Shown here in pieces: positions 26,269 to 35,461 of a DNA stretch of 64,000 nt. Made by a program: the position numbers and the translations under genes. Numbering within the stretch: position 1 is the first letter of the stretch; the number at the start of each line of letters is the position of its first letter. Origin of the DNA: an uncultured Rhodocyclaceae bacterium (GTDB lineage: Bacteria > Pseudomonadota > Gammaproteobacteria > Burkholderiales > Rhodocyclaceae); assembly GCA_907163225.1 (NCBI GenBank), contig OU015322.1:806001-870000 (forward strand). The letters run 5' to 3'. Below the pieces are notes generated by a model, which saw only the letters and a program-made list of their open reading frames with translations, did not search any database and was not told the DNA's origin.

Positions 26269-27522
26269 TCAAGCTGTGAGTTTATTCAATAGATTTGCAA
26301 GCTCCGCACTTCTTGATTTGCGGGAATTCTTGGCCGCCGCATTTTTTGCAACACCTGCTCGCCGGCCCTCTTTCAGGGCTGACATGAGGGCAAGAAGGGT
26401 GTCTGCAATATGTTCAGCATTTGCGATATCGGCGATATCCGGAACCCCGACTTCTCGAAGCATATTGGCCGAGATACCGCTAGGGTCGACCAGCGCAAGA
26501 ATGGGTTTTCCGGCGCGATAGTATTCATAGATCTTGGCAGGAATTTGATGATTGCATACGCTCCCCTGCAAGAGGAGCAAGCCATCGGCTCGCAACATTT
26601 CGCGTAACGCATCCCGATAGGCGACAACAGGCTCAAGGCGAACGATGTCGCTTATGCCCAATTCGGCAATCATTGGCTGATAAAGCCCGTCGTTTCCTGT
26701 CGCCCGCAAAACGATCTGAAGATTCCGAGCACCAATTTTTCCGGCCCGCTTTAGCGTAGCAAGCGCGGCAAAAAATGGTCGGGGATCCCGCTCCTGGGGA
26801 TATAGCACGCCACTATGGACTAGCGTAATTTGCCCGTCCGCCCCCAATGGGGTGGCATCAAGCTCTGTCTCTGCGTCGATGAAATTTTCTTCATCGAAAC
26901 CGTTCTCGATAACTGCCCAGCGCGTATCGTCGTACTCCGGATAACGTTCCGCATACATCTGCCGCGTTGGCTCGGTGGTAAAGACAGCTTTTGTACAGTG
27001 TTTTACTACCTGCTCTTCAAGTTTCCGCTGAATTTTCCACGTCACCGGGTCGCGCGGATAGCCCGGCTCTGTCATCGAGTCACGGAAATCAGCAACCCAC
27101 GGGAGTCCACTTCGTTTTTGCAGGCTCAAACCAATCCGATGTGCGGTAGCAATTGGGAAAGTAGACATGATGGCGTCCGGCTTGTAGCGCTTGATCATAC
27201 GCATGCCTGTCCATACCGCACCTGGCCACCAGCTGATCCAGCGGTCTGGCTGTGCCATCCGATGGAAATACTTGCCGGCGATCGCCAGATGACGCGAGGT
27301 GTCCAGACCGAAGGCGCGCTCGACAACTACATCCTCCGGGACTTCCTTCATTTGGTCGGGACTGGTGATCTCGTAAGCATTTGGAGAGATCGTCAGAACC
27401 AATGGATCCCACCCATATTCTCGAAGATAGGTGCAGAACTTCAGCGTACGCTGAATGCCGCTACTAACCCTGACTGGAGGGAAATGGTATGCAACAATCA
27501 GCACCCGTTTGTTATTGCTCAT
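26269..27522 (-). CDS. Glycosyltransferase family 4 protein
   Basis: This is a 417-residue GT-B enzyme. The N terminus is RVLIVAYHFPPVRVSSGIQR, with the loop of acceptor-binding residues found in large GT4 polysaccharide enzymes. PWVADFRDSMTEPGY follows, and the donor domain contains PAKIYEYYRAGKPILAL, where the acidic donor-binding residues are less standard. It heads a minus-strand group (this gene, toroid, methyltransferase, flippase) with short gaps. The AT-rich 300-base region upstream probably carries its promoter. Confidence 0.87.
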   Translation of the reverse strand: MSNNKRVLIVAYHFPPVRVSSGIQRTLKFCTYLREYGWDPLVLTISPNAYEITSPDQMKEVPEDVVVERAFGLDTSRHLAIAGKYFHRMAQPDRWISWWPGAVWTGMRMIKRYKPDAIMSTFPIATAHRIGLSLQKRSGLPWVADFRDSMTEPGYPRDPVTWKIQRKLEEQVVKHCTKAVFTTEPTRQMYAERYPEYDDTRWAVIENGFDEENFIDAETELDATPLGADGQITLVHSGVLYPQERDPRPFFAALATLKRAGKIGARNLQIVLRATGNDGLYQPMIAELGISDIVRLEPVVAYRDALREMLRADGLLLLQGSVCNHQIPAKIYEYYRAGKPILALVDPSGISANMLREVGVPDIADIANAEHIADTLLALMSALKEGRRAGVAKNAAAKNSRKSRSAELANLLNKLTA

Positions 27523-27822
27523 GAATCGACAAACTTTCGAAAATCATCAGGGCTCGTAAAATTACGGCACCGTGGACTTAAATAGAGAAATAAATGGCAT
27601 ATATTAAATAAAAAATCTGCCCAGATATTTCGAGACCTTTTGTATCCACAAATCCAGTTATCATACCTGTTCACAAAAAATCATTCTGGTCAAAATAGTA
27701 GCTTGTGCGAACAATTTCACGTCTACTCACATTGACCACCGCATGGAATATCTACCACTGCATGGATCACCAATCGGAAAAAATTATCTCACGCCATTTT
27801 GTCAAAGAAATTCGACGTTTCA
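27523..27822 (-). other. AT-rich intergenic region, probable promoter side of the GT-flippase group
   Basis: This 300-base stretch has no ORF of note. It is clearly richer in A and T than its neighbours, with runs such as ATATTAAATAAAAAAT. It must contain the promoter of the minus-strand glycosyltransferase gene, but I see no convincing -35/-10 pair with correct spacing. No repeat, tRNA or hairpin terminator was recognised. Confidence 0.4.
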
Positions 27823-28256
27823 TTACTTCGTGACGCGCAACTCGGCAGCAATTTTTTCAGCAACGACCTGAACAGCAGAGCGGTTCCAATGTCGATCATA
27901 GGGCCCGACCTCTAGTGCCGATCCGGACTTTGAAACAAACTCACGGAATGCAGCCTCTGGATCGATAACATTCGCATGGACCGACCGAGCCGTTCTTTTG
28001 AAGGCCCGAAGTTCGTCGCTGTCAGCATCCATTTGGTCAAAAAGGTGGGTGCGATCAGTGTCGATCAAAAAGTAAAATGATGCGTTTTCAATTGTTGCCA
28101 ATTGTTTGAAGAAGCGCTCCATCACCTGTTCGATAGCTAACGACGGAGGCCTTTGGACGGGGGTGCCAACATTCTGTTTGACTTCAGGAGCGAGCGATTT
28201 CCCGAAGGCTTTTGCCAGATCAAATTTCAATTGAGAAAATATATGTCGGCGCGCGT
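27823..28256 (-). pseudogene. C-terminal remnant of an SGNH-hydrolase-like gene
   Basis: The open frame continues to a normal stop and ends with VGPYDRHWNRSAVQVVAEKI, which resembles the C-terminal Asp-x-x-His block of SGNH/GDSL esterases followed by the last helix. No Gly-Asp-Ser block or N terminus is present. Upstream, the frame runs straight into the terminal repeats of an IS21-type remnant, so the first part of the gene was lost at that junction. It was probably an O-acetyl esterase or acyltransferase-associated protein of the polysaccharide cluster. It is unlikely to be functional. Confidence 0.6.
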
Positions 28257-28690
28257 TTAATTTTGACCACCTGTGCTCGTTGAATTTTGACCAGGTGTGA
28301 TAGCCACCTGACATAGGTTGGCTTGTGGATAAGTGTAGCTCATAACTATCGATTTCCGGGCCACGATGAATGCGTAGGGGAAGCCGTGGAGGACGAAGTC
28401 CGGAACGGATTTCCCTACGCGGCCCCGATCAGAATGCGCCCTCCTCGGGTGGATTTCCCCGCTTGCTCTGCTCCCTTGCCTAGATCCTCGACTTGGCCGT
28501 TGCCGTGCCTCTTTCTGTCGGGATTCGCGCTCGGCCAGTTCGCTGCCAATGAGCAGACCGAGGCGTTCCTCGAAGGAGAGTTGGCTGATGTCGGCCTGCT
28601 GGGCCTGGCTGGCCAGCGCCTTGGCCATGCCGGTCAGGCGGAGCTGATGCAGTTGGTCGACGGTCGGGTGATGGAGCACGGGTAGCCGTA
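28257..28690 (-). mobile_element. IS21-family remnant (istB start plus right terminal region)
   Basis: This is a short, internally deleted element. The upper part encodes the beginning of an IstB-type helper ATPase. The lower part is the noncoding right terminus, where GGTCAAAATTCAACGAG and GGTGGTCAAAATTAA occur in direct succession like the multiple terminal repeats of IS21 elements. istA, the ATPase motifs of istB and the opposite terminus are missing, so it cannot move by itself. Its end abuts the truncated SGNH-type gene. The outer boundary near 28690 is approximate. Confidence 0.65.
28518..28679 (-). pseudogene. istB fragment (IS21 transposition helper)
   Basis: GTG-started reading gives MLHHPTVDQLHQLRLTGMAK, then ISQLSFEERLGLLIGSELAE, the N-terminal helical part of IstB. 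After about residue 54 the similarity stops and the frame continues into noncoding IS terminus. The Walker motifs of IstB are absent, so the gene is nonfunctional. Confidence 0.7.
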
Positions 28691-28751
28691 GAAAAAGGCT
28701 TAACTGGTAAAAAGCATGAATGGCTATTGGTTTGGAGACAGGCTCTGGGAT

Positions 28752-30428
28752 CTAGTTTCTTGAAACGGAGAATGCAGGAGCGTGCGCCCGCAGCCACTGC
28801 TCCAGCATCATGGAGATCCAGATCATCTCGCCAAAATATCCTGGGTGTTGGTGAAGGCGCTTGGTCAGGAGATCGTCAACAAAATCGGCACGCAGGATGC
28901 CACGGTCAACCAAACTACGGACTGATTCCGAGGCCAGCTTTAGCAGGGCTTCATTTCGGATAGCCCAGACGCCAAAGGGTAGCCCGAAGCCTTGTTTTTT
29001 CTTGGTGATGATTTCATCAGGCAGGAACCCACGCAGTGCTTCCTTGAAAAACCAGCGTAGTTTCAGGCCCTTGAGTTTGTGGTCGACTGGCAAACGCAAC
29101 GAGAATGCCAGAAGGTCGTCGTCCAGCATGGGAAAACCAACCTCCAACCCGGCGAGACGGGTGGTGCCGCAGACTTTCGGTAGATCACTTTCGGCCAGCG
29201 TGTATCGCCAATCGAATGACAGTTCGCGGTTGGTATTGTTGGCGGTTTGCGCACTGGCCCACACTTTGCGTTGATGTTGCAACGGCGAGGAAATATCGAC
29301 TTTCCCCAAGAATCCTGCGGTTAGCGTCTGATCGATACCCAAACGGGTAATCAGGTTGTACATTTGCAAACGGTCCGGCATCGGGACGCTGGCTTGCTCG
29401 ATGTAGCTCGATGCCTTGCTCACCAATGGCAGACTGCCGGCGAGACGGGTGTTCAAAAGAGGCTCCATCAGGCCTGTGCGAATAGGCTTTGGAATATATT
29501 GATACCAATCGAACATGCGTTGCTTGGCATAGCGGGAATTGCCGCCGAAGAGTTCGTCGCCGCCATCACCGGCAAGGATGCGGGTTACACCGTCATCCTT
29601 TGCCATTTTGGCGCAATAATAGGCTGGTAGCGCCGAAGAGTTGCCAAACGGCTGGTCATAGCTTGCGGCGACCATGGGGATGCTACGCACCAGATCCGCG
29701 GGGGTTACGTAATACTCGTGGTGCTCGGTATTGAAACGCTTGGCAGCGATGCGAGCGAACTCCATTTCATCGTAGCCTTCGGCTTCAAAGCCGATGGAGT
29801 ACGTTGCTGCCGGGGTGCCATGCGCCAGCCCGATCATGCCGGCGACCGTTGAGCTGTCCGTGCCACCACTTAAGAAGCACCCTGCTTTGCCACCGTTCAA
29901 CTGGCGAGCGGTTGCTTGTTGCAGAAGGGCTCTGAATTCGTCGCGTAGCTGATCGAATGAAGGGGCCGACACCTCTTCAAAGGCCGGCGTCCAGTAGGGT
30001 GCTACGGTCAACCGGGAATTTTCGTATAAAACGTAATGCGCTGGCGGAACTCGGTAGATACCTTTGTAGATAGTTCTCGGCGAAGGGATAGCGTGCGAGT
30101 AGAGGTAGTCGAAGATTGCTTGCGGATCGATTTCAGTGGCCGCATCTGCCAGGTCGTCAGCACGTTCGGCAAACAGTAGGTGATCGCCCACCTGACGATA
30201 GCAAAGTGTGCGGATTGCAAAACGGTCTATGGCGAGGAAAGTCCTGCCGTTTGGCTCTTTGATTGCAATCGCGAAATCGCCGGATACAGTCTCTGGAGAC
30301 TTGACGCCCTTTGCGCGAAATGCCTGAAGCCAGGCGGCCAAGGCGCCCTCTCGTGCCGCAGTTTGCATTAGCGCCGAGTCGTTGAAACGGGGCTTTCCGA
30401 GGAAAAGGCAATCAGTATTGCTAGTCAT
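28752..30428 (-). CDS. Asparagine-synthetase-like protein lacking the N-terminal Cys
   Basis: This is a 558-residue protein of asparagine-synthetase class. The start at 30428 gives MTSNTDCLFLGKPRF: the class II glutaminase fold appears to be there (VSGDFAIAIKEP, LFAERADDLA), but residue 2 is not Cys, so glutamine hydrolysis is unlikely. The C-terminal domain has the ATP PP-loop FLSGGTDSSTV (SGGTDSS at 187-193) and ILAGDGGDELFGGNSRY. It may use free ammonia or form another amide/ester bond, as known for some peptide-cyclising relatives. It lies next to the VanZ-ligase fusion and upstream of the broken SGNH-type gene. Confidence 0.87.
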   Translation of the reverse strand: MTSNTDCLFLGKPRFNDSALMQTAAREGALAAWLQAFRAKGVKSPETVSGDFAIAIKEPNGRTFLAIDRFAIRTLCYRQVGDHLLFAERADDLADAATEIDPQAIFDYLYSHAIPSPRTIYKGIYRVPPAHYVLYENSRLTVAPYWTPAFEEVSAPSFDQLRDEFRALLQQATARQLNGGKAGCFLSGGTDSSTVAGMIGLAHGTPAATYSIGFEAEGYDEMEFARIAAKRFNTEHHEYYVTPADLVRSIPMVAASYDQPFGNSSALPAYYCAKMAKDDGVTRILAGDGGDELFGGNSRYAKQRMFDWYQYIPKPIRTGLMEPLLNTRLAGSLPLVSKASSYIEQASVPMPDRLQMYNLITRLGIDQTLTAGFLGKVDISSPLQHQRKVWASAQTANNTNRELSFDWRYTLAESDLPKVCGTTRLAGLEVGFPMLDDDLLAFSLRLPVDHKLKGLKLRWFFKEALRGFLPDEIITKKKQGFGLPFGVWAIRNEALLKLASESVRSLVDRGILRADFVDDLLTKRLHQHPGYFGEMIWISMMLEQWLRAHAPAFSVSRN

Positions 30429-30543
30429 AAATGGGGCCGATTTGGTTTGTGAATGCACATTTCCAAGCTGCAAAAAAGATGCCGTGCAGTCTACCGTGGC
30501 CATCTGCATATGCCATCAAAATTTTAAGCGGCAGTAGGTATTA

Positions 30544-33500
30544 TTACCGCCCTCGTGAATCTTTGACGTTTCTGAACCCGCAGAACCACCCGAGAAGTAG
30601 AAAAAGTAGTAGGAAGCGAGGTCCGTCAATCAGCGTGTCAAACAGGCCGACTACCAAAAAACTGCTAAAGGCTGCCAGCGCAGCTGCTGCGCTCAGATCT
30701 CCTCGCCATGCACGCCCTGCCGCACGCTTTATGGTGAGAATCGAAAATATGGACAGTGTCAGCAAACCAAACCAACCTTGGTCGAAAAGAACGGAGACTG
30801 GGAGGCTCTTGGCGTGCCATTGCAAGTGGCTGTCGGCTGAAAAGAACCAGTGATCCATTTCCTTAGAAAAATCGCCGTTCACCAGCAGATTATCGCCCTG
30901 AACGGGTTCCAGTCGGACGTTATCCACGTCAACAGTGACCTTGTTGTTGCCGTTGTAGAGTCCGAGTTTGATTGGCCGCCTGGAATACCAAGGGCTAACA
31001 CTCAAAGGATCAGTTTTGATCTGAACTTCAAAGTGGCGCCAGCCACCTGTTTCCTTACCAATCTCTACCGAAGTCGAGACACAGTAGTTGAACGATGCGA
31101 GCAGCCATTTTTCACAAATGGGGATCGCGAACGTTGCGTCAGGGACGTTGGCCCGGACATCGAATTTCAACGTGTATTTCTGTTGCGGTTGAACAGGAAC
31201 CAGTTGCTCTACGTAAATTGAACTCCCGGGGAGCAGCCTGAGAAATGTTTCTTGAGCTTCGGATATCAACTGGTACGTGCCCGAGTGGGTATCTTCCCGA
31301 CTTAGCAAATAATGAGTTTCGGGATAACGGCCCAAACCCATTCCAAACAAGGTGGTGAGCAAGTTTGGTGTGCGGGTGTCGAGCGCATCCTCCCAGTGGG
31401 CTTGGCGAACCACGTAGTCCCTGCCAACAGTGGCGATTCGATCCTGGGCAAACTGGCCGGTGAATACTGGCAGAGCTACGGCCAGTATTGCGCCAGCCAG
31501 TACGGCAACGAGGATACTGCGTTGTTGCCATCGCCCGGATTTGAATGCAACGAAAAACAGGATGGTGGCCAAAGCAAGGCCAAATGCCGCGTAGCCGTTG
31601 CGTGAGAATGTTACCATCAGGGCGTATGTGGTGGCGAGCAATAGCAATACTCCAAGCAGTCTGCTTGTCCAACTCCTGGTTTGTACAACGAGTAGCACCA
31701 GGAACGGGGTTGCAAGCGCCAGAAAGCACTCGATGTAGGCGCCACCAGTGTGCATTGACGAGAACGGCCCCGTGATGCGGTAATCGCTGGAGAAATTGAA
31801 CAGGCCACTAAATGCCATGCGCTCCCAAAGCACCACAGCAACCGTAAGAATCAACCCCGTGACCAATCCCCAGGCGAATGGCCGTTGCACGCTGACTCCC
31901 GCAGCGACCAGACGCCGCAGCAACCCGTAGACCAGGAAGGCCCACAGCGCACCCTTGAATATGCGAATAGCATTGAACGGACTGTAGTAGTTTGTGAAAG
32001 CGTTGGCATTGGGTGTTTGCCACGGAGTCAAGCCACGAATGGCGCCAATGGCAAAACTGATGGCGACCAGGCTGCTTGCTAGTGCAAAGTACGTATCCAT
32101 GGGTTGCTTTCCACGAAGGGCGGGCGGAATACGGGTGTAACCGATGGCGAGACTGACAACCGTCAGCAGATCAAATTCATCCAGGTAAAAACGTCCGCTC
32201 CATGGAGCAAGATCAAGTACCGGCAAGGCTGCCGGAATGATGGCAACGAGTAGTACGGGACGGAGCCAGATGATTGCCGCACAGGCGGCCAGGAGAAGGA
32301 CGAGCAATGTAGGTTGAGTCGGGAAGGTTGCTGCCCAGAATGCAGCAAACGCCAGCACGGCAAACATGACGGAATTTGGCGAGCGGTTGTCAGCCTTAAT
32401 ACGAACTTTCAGGAGTGTATTCCATGCAGGCGCAGGGCGCTGTTCGGCTTGTGCTTCTAGAAATTGAGCAGGTGCCGGTGTCTTAGCAAGCTCACGCGCC
32501 AAAAAAACGACGCCCGAGCTTGCTAACGTGCCGATTACGAGATTGGTCGGATCGGGGTGCAAATCTTGCAGAAACAGTTTGCCCGCTTCAAGAATGCCAG
32601 TGGCGAAGAAGGCATAACAAAAGGCTTGAAACGGTGATCCACCTTTTGACCATATAAGTAGCCCAATCGGTAGATACATCAAGCAAACGCTGGCTAGACT
32701 AAAAAGCGCCTTCGCTTCTGTAGTGAAGTAATGATAATAAAAGGGCAAAAAATGCAATTCCTTGAATTGGGAAACGGCAAAATCTGCTCCATTCCATTCG
32801 TGGGTAAACCACCCATTCACTTGCAGGAGAGCCAAAACATAAATTACGACAACAGGAATTGCATAGCGACTTACAAGTTCGGCGACTCGTTCCGGCGACC
32901 AGCTCGTACGATGGCTCCACAGAACCACTCCACCGCACACACCTAGAATGCGGGTTACTACCGAGAGCCCCTGACTGACGCCACTAGCGGTAAAGAATTG
33001 TGCAATTTCGATGAAGCAGCCGAGCCCCAAGCCCCACCAGGCAGCCTGTTTTAAAGTGGCAGATGGGCCCGATGCCCGGTAGCCAAGTAATAGTCCAAAA
33101 GGCAGTGTTAGAATTATTTCGGCGATCAATTTTAGGGCAACCAGGACTTTTCCGTGCTCATCGTCGGCGAGCAGCAGCCCCCAACTTCCATCCAGGATTT
33201 TTTGCTCTAATTCGCCGATGGAAAGCAGTATGTCAAAAGGGAAAAGGCTGAAGGCGACGTACGCGGCAAGATAGGCCTCTACAAGACGCAATGCCAGCCA
33301 CCCTGGATTGCCAAAAAATGCGTGCATGAGTACTTTGAACCAGTCTGAGTAACGTGCAGCAAGTATCAGACCAATCAGACTCCCAACACATTCGGCAAAA
33401 ATATCATTTTGAGAAACCGTCCGCGGGGGGAAAAACAACTGAGTGAACTCAACGCCAAATGCAAGTGAAAACGAAAATAATGCACTAAGAAACAATAGGG

Positions 33501-33765
33501 AAAACCGCCAGGCGTCGGAAAATTTTTCTATCAGCAGGTGTGCGGTCAAAAAACCAACCGGAACATAGAGTACGCCATTGGCTATCCAGTCGGCACGTGA
33601 CTCGACCCCGAGTTTGTACATTTGGATGTGCTGAAAGGCGGCCCAGGCCTGACCTAAGGGTATCGGTTTGAAATCCAGGGGAACTAGACTCCCGTAGATC
33701 ACCAAAAATACATAGCAAAACCAGATCGAGAGTGTGAGGGTGCGCCGAGATTCCAGAGAATGCAT
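30544..33765 (-). CDS. VanZ-like / O-antigen-ligase-like / carbohydrate-binding fusion protein
   Basis: This 1073-residue membrane protein has three parts. Residues about 1-440 carry repeated VanZ-like helices with short motifs such as IYGSLVPLDF, ADWIANGVLYVPVGFL and FPFDILLS. Residues about 455-810 form a second polytopic part resembling O-antigen ligases or polymerases (SSMHTGGAYIECFLALATPF). Residues about 840-1010 are a soluble beta-rich segment like a carbohydrate-binding module (YTLKFDVRANVPDATF, NLLVNGDFSKEMDHWFF). Final helices end in the membrane. It probably polymerises or transfers glycan outside the membrane. The continuous frame and absence of internal stops support a single gene. 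Domain boundaries are estimates by eye. Confidence 0.82.
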   Translation of the reverse strand: MHSLESRRTLTLSIWFCYVFLVIYGSLVPLDFKPIPLGQAWAAFQHIQMYKLGVESRADWIANGVLYVPVGFLTAHLLIEKFSDAWRFSLLFLSALFSFSLAFGVEFTQLFFPPRTVSQNDIFAECVGSLIGLILAARYSDWFKVLMHAFFGNPGWLALRLVEAYLAAYVAFSLFPFDILLSIGELEQKILDGSWGLLLADDEHGKVLVALKLIAEIILTLPFGLLLGYRASGPSATLKQAAWWGLGLGCFIEIAQFFTASGVSQGLSVVTRILGVCGGVVLWSHRTSWSPERVAELVSRYAIPVVVIYVLALLQVNGWFTHEWNGADFAVSQFKELHFLPFYYHYFTTEAKALFSLASVCLMYLPIGLLIWSKGGSPFQAFCYAFFATGILEAGKLFLQDLHPDPTNLVIGTLASSGVVFLARELAKTPAPAQFLEAQAEQRPAPAWNTLLKVRIKADNRSPNSVMFAVLAFAAFWAATFPTQPTLLVLLLAACAAIIWLRPVLLVAIIPAALPVLDLAPWSGRFYLDEFDLLTVVSLAIGYTRIPPALRGKQPMDTYFALASSLVAISFAIGAIRGLTPWQTPNANAFTNYYSPFNAIRIFKGALWAFLVYGLLRRLVAAGVSVQRPFAWGLVTGLILTVAVVLWERMAFSGLFNFSSDYRITGPFSSMHTGGAYIECFLALATPFLVLLVVQTRSWTSRLLGVLLLLATTYALMVTFSRNGYAAFGLALATILFFVAFKSGRWQQRSILVAVLAGAILAVALPVFTGQFAQDRIATVGRDYVVRQAHWEDALDTRTPNLLTTLFGMGLGRYPETHYLLSREDTHSGTYQLISEAQETFLRLLPGSSIYVEQLVPVQPQQKYTLKFDVRANVPDATFAIPICEKWLLASFNYCVSTSVEIGKETGGWRHFEVQIKTDPLSVSPWYSRRPIKLGLYNGNNKVTVDVDNVRLEPVQGDNLLVNGDFSKEMDHWFFSADSHLQWHAKSLPVSVLFDQGWFGLLTLSIFSILTIKRAAGRAWRGDLSAAAALAAFSSFLVVGLFDTLIDGPRFLLLFLLLGWFCGFRNVKDSRGR

Positions 33766-33832
33766 AGTTCAAGCTAAGTTGTATTTGGCGGTTCGAAACA
33801 CAGATAGTGTTTCCATGATTAGGAGAACGGCC

Positions 33833-35356
33833 TAGCAGCCTGCCGGACTTGAGCCGACCGGATCAAAAGAATTGAGTTTGCGAGGCCGAAATTCGCTTAT
33901 TTTTACTTGAAGACGCACGAATCCCCCTTGCTTTCGCTACTGCGGACGCAATACGGCCATGCGCTTCAAATTCCATGCGAGGCAAACCAGCATCCACTCC
34001 CCCGTGACTTTCTTCAGGCCGCGTAGGGAGAACTGGCGAAAGCCCAGCACAGACTTGATGATGCCGAACACGGGTTCGACGGTTTGCTTGCGCAGGGCGT
34101 AGAGCGCCCGCCCAGCTTTGGTTTTCAGCTTGTGCGCCATGGCCTGGACGGGCGTTGCATCCGCTGGCAACGCCACCAGCTCGGTAAAGCTTTTCTCCGG
34201 CCCAGGATGATGCTCGTCCCACTTCACCGCAATGAACGGGTCAATCCCCTGCGCCTCACAGGCGTCGACATTCCTGGCGCTATAAAAGCCCGTGTCCGCC
34301 ACGAGCGCCTTCAGCTGCCCCAATGAGGCAGGCAGCGCCGCCAACTGCTTGAGCATCGGCAATACCTGTTCCTTGTCGTTGCAGGCTTGTTTCACGCCGG
34401 GTACAACAACCAGCATACTGCCCGTATCGACCGCGGCCTGTGCGTTATAGGCTTGCTCAAAGCCACCGCCGGCGACCGGCATGATCCGCGATTGCTCATC
34501 CGTCAGATTCAGTTGGTCTTCCGCCTTCGGTCCGGCTGTCGGTGGTTTCGGCGGCTTGCCACCGGGTCTCTTGCCGCTTTCCTTCGCCTTGGCTTCGCGA
34601 TGCGCCAACTTGCGCTCGTACTCGGCTTGCTCTTTCTCGAAACGGACTTGGGCACGTTCCTCGATCTTGGCCTTGGCAGCCGCCATGGCCTCCAGTCGTG
34701 CCTGGCGGCGGGCAATTTCCGCCGGTAGATTCTTGCCGTCCAGCACCGCAGATTGGTCAGCCTGCGCCAGGAAGGATTCGACTTCTGCCTTGAGCTGGAT
34801 TTCCAGGTGTTCAATGTGGCCGTGTGACAGGGCGCTGAGGCGGGAGGCATTCGCCTTGACCTTGGTGCCGTCCAGGCTGATGGTGCCCAGCTTCAGGAGC
34901 TTCATTTCCCGCGCCATCTCAAGCACCTGCACGAATAGGTCGGCTAACTCGTCGAGAAAGCGTCGGCGAAAGGTCGCCAGCGTGTCATGGTCAGGGTGCG
35001 TACCGGCCGCAATGAAGCAAAAGGCCACCGAATCATAGGTCGCCCGCTCAATCTTCCGGCTTGAGAACACCCCGTTGGCGTAGCCATAAACCAGAAACGC
35101 CAACAACACGGAGGGGTGATATGCCGCACTGCCACGACCCGCGTAGGCTGTCTCCAACGCACTGACATCGGGCCCATCAACCACCTCAACAATAAACCGG
35201 GCAAGGTGGTCTTCCGGCAGCCATTCATCGACTGAAGGAGGAAGCAGGTAGCCGGTCTGGCGGTCAACGGGATGGAAGCGGCTCATTTCTCAAGAAGAAT
35301 TCAGTGGGCAAGCGAACATTATCCCATTGGCAATGCGTTAGTCCGACAGGCTGCTA
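33833..35356 (-). mobile_element. IS1182-family insertion sequence with 18-bp inverted repeats
   Basis: The element is about 1.52 kb. Left end 33833-33850 and right end 35339-35356 are inverted repeats of the form TAGCAGCCTGYCGGACTW with two mismatches. A CTAG tetranucleotide lies at each outer edge (33832-33835 and 35354-35357) and may be either the target duplication or part of the palindromic end. One full-length transposase gene is inside. No host gene seems interrupted: it sits between the VanZ-fusion promoter side and the 3' end of the acyl-cassette GNAT gene. Confidence 0.88.
33937..35286 (-). CDS. IS1182-type DDE transposase
   Basis: This 449-residue transposase has an N-terminal DUF772-like DNA-binding part (SRFHPVDRQTGYLLPPSVDE, FSSRKIERATYDSVAFCFIA), a LGTISLDGTKVKANAS segment with the first catalytic Asp, and a central charged insertion. 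VADTGFYSARNVDACEAQG carries the second Asp, and a C-terminal segment VEPVFGIIKSVLGFRQFSLR carries the Glu. The length and motifs are complete, so it could be active. It is enclosed by the inverted repeats described for the element. Confidence 0.93.
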   Translation of the reverse strand: MSRFHPVDRQTGYLLPPSVDEWLPEDHLARFIVEVVDGPDVSALETAYAGRGSAAYHPSVLLAFLVYGYANGVFSSRKIERATYDSVAFCFIAAGTHPDHDTLATFRRRFLDELADLFVQVLEMAREMKLLKLGTISLDGTKVKANASRLSALSHGHIEHLEIQLKAEVESFLAQADQSAVLDGKNLPAEIARRQARLEAMAAAKAKIEERAQVRFEKEQAEYERKLAHREAKAKESGKRPGGKPPKPPTAGPKAEDQLNLTDEQSRIMPVAGGGFEQAYNAQAAVDTGSMLVVVPGVKQACNDKEQVLPMLKQLAALPASLGQLKALVADTGFYSARNVDACEAQGIDPFIAVKWDEHHPGPEKSFTELVALPADATPVQAMAHKLKTKAGRALYALRKQTVEPVFGIIKSVLGFRQFSLRGLKKVTGEWMLVCLAWNLKRMAVLRPQ

Positions 35357-35461
35357 GGTTTTACCCTGATATGCGGAACGAGAAGTGATGAACAGGGGGG
35401 GGAAAGGAGCGGAGAATCCCCCGCAGCCGATTTCAAAGCCAAGTATAGTCCGCTGAAAACC

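Noticed and set aside
27823-28314. A separate 163-residue gene with its own start
   Set aside because: The first 20 codons come from the IS21 terminus; the remainder is a C-terminal fragment without the N-terminal catalytic block.
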